Of a stretch of DNA of 64,000 nucleotides, positions 59,309 to 64,000 are shown in pieces. Each line of letters begins with the position of its first letter. Positions within the stretch are counted from its first letter, which is position 1. The translations under genes were made by a program, and so were the position numbers. The notes beneath the pieces are model-generated. The model was not told the origin of the DNA and did not search any database. It saw only the letters and a program-made list of their open reading frames with translations. Location: NCBI RefSeq assembly GCF_900187565.1, contig NZ_FYED01000003.1, forward strand, positions 327,398-391,397. The letters are read 5' to 3'. The DNA is from Pseudomonas sp. Irchel 3A7. Its GTDB lineage: Bacteria; Pseudomonadota; Gammaproteobacteria; Pseudomonadales; Pseudomonadaceae.

Positions 59309-60469
59309 ATGGCAACTCTCGAATTACGCAACGTCAACAAGACTTACGGCGCCGGTTTGCCGGACACCCTGAAGAACATCGAACTGAAGATCGATGACGG
59401 GGAATTCCTGATCCTGGTCGGTCCGTCCGGCTGCGGCAAATCCACCTTGATGAACTGCATCGCCGGCCTGGAAACCATCAGCGGCGGCGCGATCCTGGTG
59501 GACGACGCCGACATCAGTGGCATGAGCCCGAAGGATCGCGACATCGCCATGGTGTTCCAGTCCTACGCGCTGTACCCGACCATGAGCGTGCGCGACAACA
59601 TCGCCTTCGGCCTGAAGATTCGCAAAATGCCGACCGCCGACATCGATGAAGAAGTCGCGCGGGTTTCCAAACTGTTGCAGATCGAACACCTGCTCAATCG
59701 CAAGCCCGGCCAGCTGTCCGGTGGTCAGCAACAGCGCGTGGCGATGGGCCGTGCGTTGGCGCGGCGGCCGAAGATCTACCTGTTCGACGAACCGCTGTCC
59801 AACCTCGACGCCAAGCTGCGGGTCGAGATGCGCACCGAAATGAAACTGATGCACCAGCGCCTGAAAACCACCACGGTCTACGTGACCCACGACCAGATCG
59901 AAGCCATGACCCTGGGGGACAAGGTGGCGGTAATGAAGGACGGGATCATTCAGCAGTTCGGTACGCCGAAGGACATCTACAACAACCCGGCCAACCTGTT
60001 CGTGGCGAGCTTCATCGGTTCGCCGCCGATGAACTTCATCCCGCTGCGCCTGCAGCGCAAGGACGGTCGTCTGCTGGCGCTGCTCGACAGCGGCCAGGCC
60101 CGTTGCGAGTTGCCGCTGGGCATGCAGGACGCCGGTCTCGAAGATCGTGAAGTGATCCTTGGCATGCGCCCGGAGCAGATCGTCCTGGCCAACGGCGAGG
60201 CCAACGGTTTGCCGACCATTCGCGCCGAAGTCCAGGTCACCGAACCGACCGGGCCCGACACCCTGGTCTTCGTCAATCTCAACGACACCAAGGTCTGCTG
60301 TCGCCTGGCGCCTGATGTTGCGCCAGCGGTGGGCGAGACCCTGACCCTGCAATTCGATCCATCGAAAGTGCTGCTGTTCGATGCCAAGACCGGCGAACGC
60401 CTGGGGGCTGCCGGCCTGCCGAAAACCGAGAGCCACGCTGCCAACGTCGCTCAATTCAAAGGCCGCTGA
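59309..60469 (+). CDS. gtsD: Glucose ABC transporter ATPase GtsD
   Basis: A 386-residue MalK/UgpC-type ATPase. Walker A G-P-S-G-C-G-K-S-T, signature L-S-G-G-Q-Q-Q-R-V-A, Walker B I-Y-L-F-D-E-P-L-S-N-L-D, switch His in V-T-H-D-Q-I-E-A. A C-terminal TOBE/OB regulatory domain (about 240-370) has I-G-S-P-P-M-N-F. Energises GtsBC. Confidence 0.95.
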   Translation: MATLELRNVNKTYGAGLPDTLKNIELKIDDGEFLILVGPSGCGKSTLMNCIAGLETISGGAILVDDADISGMSPKDRDIAMVFQSYALYPTMSVRDNIAFGLKIRKMPTADIDEEVARVSKLLQIEHLLNRKPGQLSGGQQQRVAMGRALARRPKIYLFDEPLSNLDAKLRVEMRTEMKLMHQRLKTTTVYVTHDQIEAMTLGDKVAVMKDGIIQQFGTPKDIYNNPANLFVASFIGSPPMNFIPLRLQRKDGRLLALLDSGQARCELPLGMQDAGLEDREVILGMRPEQIVLANGEANGLPTIRAEVQVTEPTGPDTLVFVNLNDTKVCCRLAPDVAPAVGETLTLQFDPSKVLLFDAKTGERLGAAGLPKTESHAANVAQFKGR

Positions 60470-60495
60470 AGATCAAAAATTGTGGGTGATTCCCC

Positions 60496-60585
60496 TGTGG
60501 GAGCGAGCCTGCTCGCGAAAGCGGTCTGACATTCAACACAGATGTCGTCTGACACATCGCCTTCGCGAGCAGGCTCGCTCCCACA
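60496..60585. repeat. REPIN
   Basis: Arms at 60496-60519 and 60561-60585 in inverted orientation, between gtsD and oprB. Confidence 0.9.
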
Positions 60586-60668
60586 AGGGGCATCTTTCAC
60601 AGGGGGGATATGCGGTGAGCGGCCTGTCGCTCTTCGCAACCGATGTAACCGCGTTAAACAAAAAAGTT

Positions 60669-60681
60669 AATAACAATAAGA
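60669..60681 (+). promoter_or_regulatory. Crc/Hfq-type A-rich motif (oprB)
   Basis: aataacaataaga (AANAANAANAA) directly before the cgagg ribosome site of oprB. Confidence 0.5.
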
Positions 60682-60694
60682 CGAGGATGTAGGG

Positions 60695-62041
60695 ATGAAG
60701 AAGAACAATAACGCTCAGCTTATCTGCCAGTTATCAGCCGTTGCGGCCATGATGCTGGCCGGTAGTGTGCACGCGGCTGACGCGTTTAGCGCCGATTCCG
60801 AATGGATGACGGGTGATTGGGGTGGCGAACGGACCCGGTTGATCGAGCAAGGCATCGACATCAAGATGGACTATGTCGGTGAAGTGGGCGGCAACCTCCA
60901 TGGTGGGTTCAACGATGACAAGACCGCTCGCTACAGTGATCAGTTTGGCCTGGGCGCGGCGCTGGACCTGGAAAAGCTGTTCGGCTGGGATAACACCCAG
61001 GCCAAGATCCAGCTCACCAACCGTAACGGTGAAAACATCTCCAATGACCGTGTCGGCGATCCGCGTGCCGGCACCTTGAGTTCCTCCCAGGAAGTCTACG
61101 GCCGTGGCCATATGGTCCGTCTGACCCAGTTGTGGATCAAGCATCAGTTCTTCGACAACAAACTGGACATCAAGGCCGGTTACTTCGGTGAAGGCGAAGA
61201 CTTCAACAGCTTCCCTTGCGAGTTCCAGAACCTGGCGTTCTGCGGTTCCCAGGTGGGTAACTGGGCGACCAACATCTGGTACAACTGGCCGGTCAGCCAG
61301 GCCGCTATCCGCCTGAAATGGAACATCTCGCCTGAGTTCTATGCGCAGATCGGCGCGTACAACCAGAACCCGACGCAACTGGAGCACGGTAACGGATTCA
61401 AACTCAGCGGCAGTGGTACCGAGGGCACCGTCCTGCCGGTGGAACTGGTCTGGTTGCCTAATCCTGGCAACCTGCCGGGCGAGTACCGTGTCGGTTACTA
61501 CAAAAGCACGGCCAGCGCTGATGACGTTCGTGAAGACGACAATGGCAATGACGCTGCAACCAGCGGCAATGCCTATCGCAGCCACAGCAGCAAGCACGGC
61601 TACTGGTTCGTTGCCCAGCAACAGCTGACCACCCACAACGGTGACGCTTCCCGTGGCCTGAACATCGCCGCCAACGCCACTTTCCACGACAAGGACACCA
61701 ACATCGTCGACAACTACCAGTCGCTGATGTTCGTGTACAAGGGGCCGTTCGATGCGCGTCCAAAAGATGACCTCGGCATCGGTTTCTCCCGTATCCATGT
61801 CAACGATGACGTGAAGAAAAACGCCGAGCTGGTGAACGCCGCCAATGGTGTCACCGACTACAACGATCCCCTGTTCTCGCCCCTGCGTGACACCGAGTAC
61901 AACTACGAACTCAACTACGGCTTCCACGTCACCAACTGGCTGACCGTGCGTCCCAACCTGCAATACATCACTCATCCGGGCGGTGTGGATGAAGTCGACA
62001 ACGCACTGGTGGCCGGCCTGAAAATTCAGTCGGTGTTCTGA
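60695..62041 (+). CDS. oprB: Carbohydrate-selective porin OprB
   Basis: A 448-residue outer-membrane beta-barrel for glucose and other sugars. Signal peptide about 1-28 (M-K-K-N-N-N-A-Q ... V-H-A-A-D-A). Family features: W-M-T-G-D-W-G-G-E-R-T-R-L and the terminal strands L-T-V-R-P-N-L-Q-Y-I-T-H-P-G-G with I-Q-S-V-F at the end. It provides the outer-membrane step for the gts transporter. A strong terminator follows. Confidence 0.95.
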   Translation: MKKNNNAQLICQLSAVAAMMLAGSVHAADAFSADSEWMTGDWGGERTRLIEQGIDIKMDYVGEVGGNLHGGFNDDKTARYSDQFGLGAALDLEKLFGWDNTQAKIQLTNRNGENISNDRVGDPRAGTLSSSQEVYGRGHMVRLTQLWIKHQFFDNKLDIKAGYFGEGEDFNSFPCEFQNLAFCGSQVGNWATNIWYNWPVSQAAIRLKWNISPEFYAQIGAYNQNPTQLEHGNGFKLSGSGTEGTVLPVELVWLPNPGNLPGEYRVGYYKSTASADDVREDDNGNDAATSGNAYRSHSSKHGYWFVAQQQLTTHNGDASRGLNIAANATFHDKDTNIVDNYQSLMFVYKGPFDARPKDDLGIGFSRIHVNDDVKKNAELVNAANGVTDYNDPLFSPLRDTEYNYELNYGFHVTNWLTVRPNLQYITHPGGVDEVDNALVAGLKIQSVF

Positions 62042-62078
62042 CGCGGTTGCGATAAGCTCCTCTCTATGTGCGCATTTT

Positions 62079-62108
62079 GCGGACAGCCATGGCTGTCCGC
62101 TTTTTTTT
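62079..62108 (+). terminator. Rho-independent terminator of oprB
   Basis: Perfect 10-bp stem gcggacagcc / ggctgtccgc with a 2-base gap, followed by eight T. Confidence 0.9.
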
Positions 62109-62128
62109 GGGGAAAGCCAAAGCACACC

Positions 62129-62221
62129 TGTGGCGAGGGGATTTATCCCCGTTGGACTGCGCAGCAGTCCCGTTTTTTGGGGTCGCTTCGCAACCCAACG
62201 GGGATAAATCCCCTCGCCACA
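62129..62221. repeat. REPIN-like inverted repeat, separate family (tggcgaggggatttatcccc)
   Basis: Arms at 62129-62154 and 62196-62221 are near-perfect reverse complements; inside is a second dyad around cagcagtcc. Unrelated in sequence to the gtgggagcgagc family, so at least two repeat families are active here. Confidence 0.85.
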
Positions 62222-62292
62222 AAGGCTTTGGCCACAGCGGTTCGCTGAACACAAGAAGATGAATACACCCATGATTTTCAGGACCGTGGCAC

Positions 62293-63147
62293 ATGCTTGA
62301 GCATCCGCTCCAACGCTTCTTCAAATCCTTGCGCGAACGACCGGTGTTTGCGTGGGAGCGCTATCAGAAGCGCGATGTCTTGATGATTGATCATCCGCTG
62401 TGTCAGGCGGTGTTCAGTCGCCAGGGCGCGCAGTTGCTGCACTTTCAGCCCCGGGGCCAGAAACCCTGGCTGTGGTGTGCGGCGAAGTGGCCGCAGGTCG
62501 GGGCTATTCGCGGTGGCGTGCCGGTGTGTTGGCCGTGGTATGGCCGTCATCCGAGTGAAAATGCCTGGCCGTCCCATGGCTGGGCACGCTTGCTGGACTG
62601 GAAACTGCTCGACAGCAGTAGCGACGATGATGGCGTGCGTCTGCATTGGCGGCTGGAGTTGTGCGATTGGCAAGTGGACCTGCACGCGCACCTCGGTGAG
62701 CGCATGGACCTGCGCCTGAGCACCGAGCATCACGACAGCCTGCCCTGCCAATTGAGCCAGGCGTTGCACGCCTACTGGCGTATTGGTGACGTTGGTGAGG
62801 TAGCGCTGTCTGGCCTCGACGGCGCGCAAGGTTACGACCAGTTGAACCGGCAGATGTGTCAGCAGGAAGGCGAACTACGGGTTGATGGAGGATGTCAGCG
62901 GGTGTTCCAGCATGACGGCGAACTGCAGCTCAACGACCACGCCTGGCAGCGGGCGTTGTGCATCGATACCGGTGATACGGCGGACACGGTGGTCTGGCAC
63001 CCGGGCTCGCGGCCGTTGTTGGGGGTGAGCTGGAATGAGATATCGGAATTTGTCTGTGTGGAAGCAGCGAGCGGCGGCACTGACAGTTTGTGTCTCAAGC
63101 CGGGGGAGCGGGCGCATTTGAGTTTGCAGGCGCGGGTGGGCGCTTAG
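62293..63147 (+). CDS. D-hexose-6-phosphate mutarotase (YeaD-like)
   Basis: A 284-residue aldose-1-epimerase-superfamily protein. R-G-G-V-P-V-C-W-P-W-Y-G (sugar-phosphate loop), P-S-H-G-W-A-R (catalytic His), W-H-P-G-S and the C-terminal C-V-E-A-A. It interconverts alpha and beta glucose-6-phosphate, fitting glucokinase and Zwf. Start ATG 62293 follows ggaccgtggcac, a weak site. Confidence 0.9.
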   Translation: MLEHPLQRFFKSLRERPVFAWERYQKRDVLMIDHPLCQAVFSRQGAQLLHFQPRGQKPWLWCAAKWPQVGAIRGGVPVCWPWYGRHPSENAWPSHGWARLLDWKLLDSSSDDDGVRLHWRLELCDWQVDLHAHLGERMDLRLSTEHHDSLPCQLSQALHAYWRIGDVGEVALSGLDGAQGYDQLNRQMCQQEGELRVDGGCQRVFQHDGELQLNDHAWQRALCIDTGDTADTVVWHPGSRPLLGVSWNEISEFVCVEAASGGTDSLCLKPGERAHLSLQARVGA

Positions 63148-63177
63148 ATTTGGGTTTTGCGGTGTTGGGGCGGCCGT

Positions 63178-63273
63178 CTTCGCGAGCAGGCTCGCTCCCA
63201 CAATAGATCTTTACTGGACACAGTATGTGTGTTCAACGCAGGCCCACTGTGGGAGCGAGCCTGCTCGCGAAGA
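63178..63273. repeat. REPIN
   Basis: Arms at 63178-63202 and 63248-63273 in inverted orientation, between the convergent mutarotase and hexR genes. Confidence 0.9.
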
Positions 63274-63301
63274 GGCCCGGTCAGGCAATGAAAATACTGG
63301 A

Positions 63302-64000
63302 TCAGTTGAACTCGTCACCCACCGGATACCGGCTGGCATTCAAGCTCTCCTTGATCTTGCGCAAGTGCGGCTGGAAGTCCACGCCCCGGCGCAAGGTCAT
63401 GCCGGTGGCGAGCACGTCCAGCACAGTCAGTTGAATGATCCGCGAGGTCATCGGCATGTAGATGTCGGTGTCCTCCGGCAGCGGGATGTTCAGGCTCAAG
63501 GTGCTGGCCTTGGCCAAGGGTGAGTTCTCCGCGGTCAAGCCAAGCACCGATGCGCCGTTTTCCCGGGCGATGCGGGCCACTTCCACCAGTTCGCGGGTGC
63601 GACCGGTGTAGGAAATGATCACGAATAACTCGCCGGTGTGCGCCACCGACGCAATCATGCGCTGCATCAGCACGTCGGCATGGGCGGTCACGGCCAGATT
63701 GAAGCGGAAGAACTTGTGCTGCGCATCCAGGGCCACCGGGGCTGAAGCGCCGAGGCCGAAGAAGTGGATCTGCCGGGCCTGGATCAACAGGTCGACGGCG
63801 CGGCTGATCAGGTTCGGGTCCAGCGCCTGGCAAGCGCTGTCCAGGGACGCGATGGCGCTGCCGAAGATTTTCTGGGTATAGGCTTCCGGATTGTCGTCGG
63901 CCTCCACCGCACGGCTGACGTACGCCGCGCCGCTGGCCAGGCTCTGGGCCAGTTGCAGCTTCAGTTCGGGGTAGCCGCTGACGCCGAACGAACGGCAGAA
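63302..64000 (-). CDS. hexR: Transcriptional regulator HexR, N-terminal part outside the window
   Basis: RpiR-family repressor of Entner-Doudoroff genes. The visible 232 residues start [16 protein letters not shown] at the right edge, i.e. the end of the HTH domain. They include the SIS domain with the sugar-phosphate loop [10 protein letters not shown] and G-A-S-V-L-G-L-T-A. About 55 N-terminal residues are missing. KDPG binding to the SIS domain releases HexR from TTGT-N7-ACAA sites such as those between gap and edd. A GTG at 63907 is internal, not a start. Confidence 0.93.
   Translation of the reverse strand, partial: FCRSFGVSGYPELKLQLAQSLASGAAYVSRAVEADDNPEAYTQKIFGSAIASLDSACQALDPNLISRAVDLLIQARQIHFFGLGASAPVALDAQHKFFRFNLAVTAHADVLMQRMIASVAHTGELFVIISYTGRTRELVEVARIARENGASVLGLTAENSPLAKASTLSLNIPLPEDTDIYMPMTSRIIQLTVLDVLATGMTLRRGVDFQPHLRKIKESLNASRYPVGDEFN

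Noticed and set aside
63302..63907. Complete short SIS-domain protein starting at GTG 63907
   Set aside because: The frame stays open to the window edge with HexR-like sequence, so the GTG is internal.

Overview
The window is a stretch of chromosome from a member of the Pseudomonas fluorescens group. The evidence is high GC with strong GC3 bias, the order aspS-yebC-ruvCAB-ybgC-tolQRAB-pal-cpoB-queE-queC-tRNA-Lys-nadA, the Entner-Doudoroff cluster gap/edd-glk-gltR-gtrS-gts-oprB-hexR, and many copies of a REP hairpin (core gtgggagcgagcctgctcgc) arranged as head-to-head pairs (REPINs). Almost every gene belongs to a recognisable core or near-core family. I see no integrase, transposase, phage gene, CRISPR array or toxin-antitoxin module, and no convincing new multigene system. 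The less ordinary content lies in regulatory DNA and in a few odd proteins.

Layout. 1-8.3 kb: argJ (5' end cut by the window edge), a GST, a Nudix/TMP-synthase-like fusion, then a minus-strand group panE - sensor kinase - PduO-type adenosyltransferase, then yajQ and a small MscS channel. 8.4-13.4 kb: an OprD-family porin with an almost 900-bp upstream gap, a HIT protein, slyX, a membrane protein fused to a cold-shock domain, a Dps-like ferritin and a small ribbon-helix-helix protein. 13.5-27.5 kb: FmdB-type zinc ribbon, aspS, yebC, the Holliday-junction genes ruvCAB, the complete Tol-Pal envelope operon, queuosine genes queE/queC, tRNA-Lys and nadA.

27.6-36.8 kb: an RDD membrane protein, a cold-shock protein, and a glycine/serine catabolic operon gcvH-gcvP-sdaA-gcvT (minus strand). 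A sigma-54 activator of the TyrR/GcsR type lies upstream of it. The gcvH upstream DNA carries a sigma-54 promoter (GG-N10-GC), a perfect IHF consensus and three copies of a TGTAGCG-N4-CGNTNCN dyad, which together form a complete enhancer-dependent promoter. 36.9-42.3 kb: alkA, a CaiB/BaiF CoA-transferase, a chemoreceptor and a DUF454 protein.

42.4-47.5 kb: a haem-iron module (minus strand) with an ECF sigma factor, anti-sigma regulator, TonB-dependent haem receptor with an N-terminal signalling domain, and haem oxygenase, headed by a clear Fur box. 47.5-64 kb: the glucose regulon. It holds mgsA and gap (minus), then edd, glk, the GltR/GtrS two-component system, an AGE-family sugar epimerase, the gtsABCD glucose ABC transporter, oprB and a hexose-6-P mutarotase (all plus), and finally hexR (minus, cut at the right edge). 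Two TTGT-N7-ACAA HexR operators lie between gap and edd. A 37-bp composite element with GTNAC repeats occurs at the same position upstream of both the epimerase and gtsA, and A-rich Crc/Hfq-type motifs precede five of these genes.
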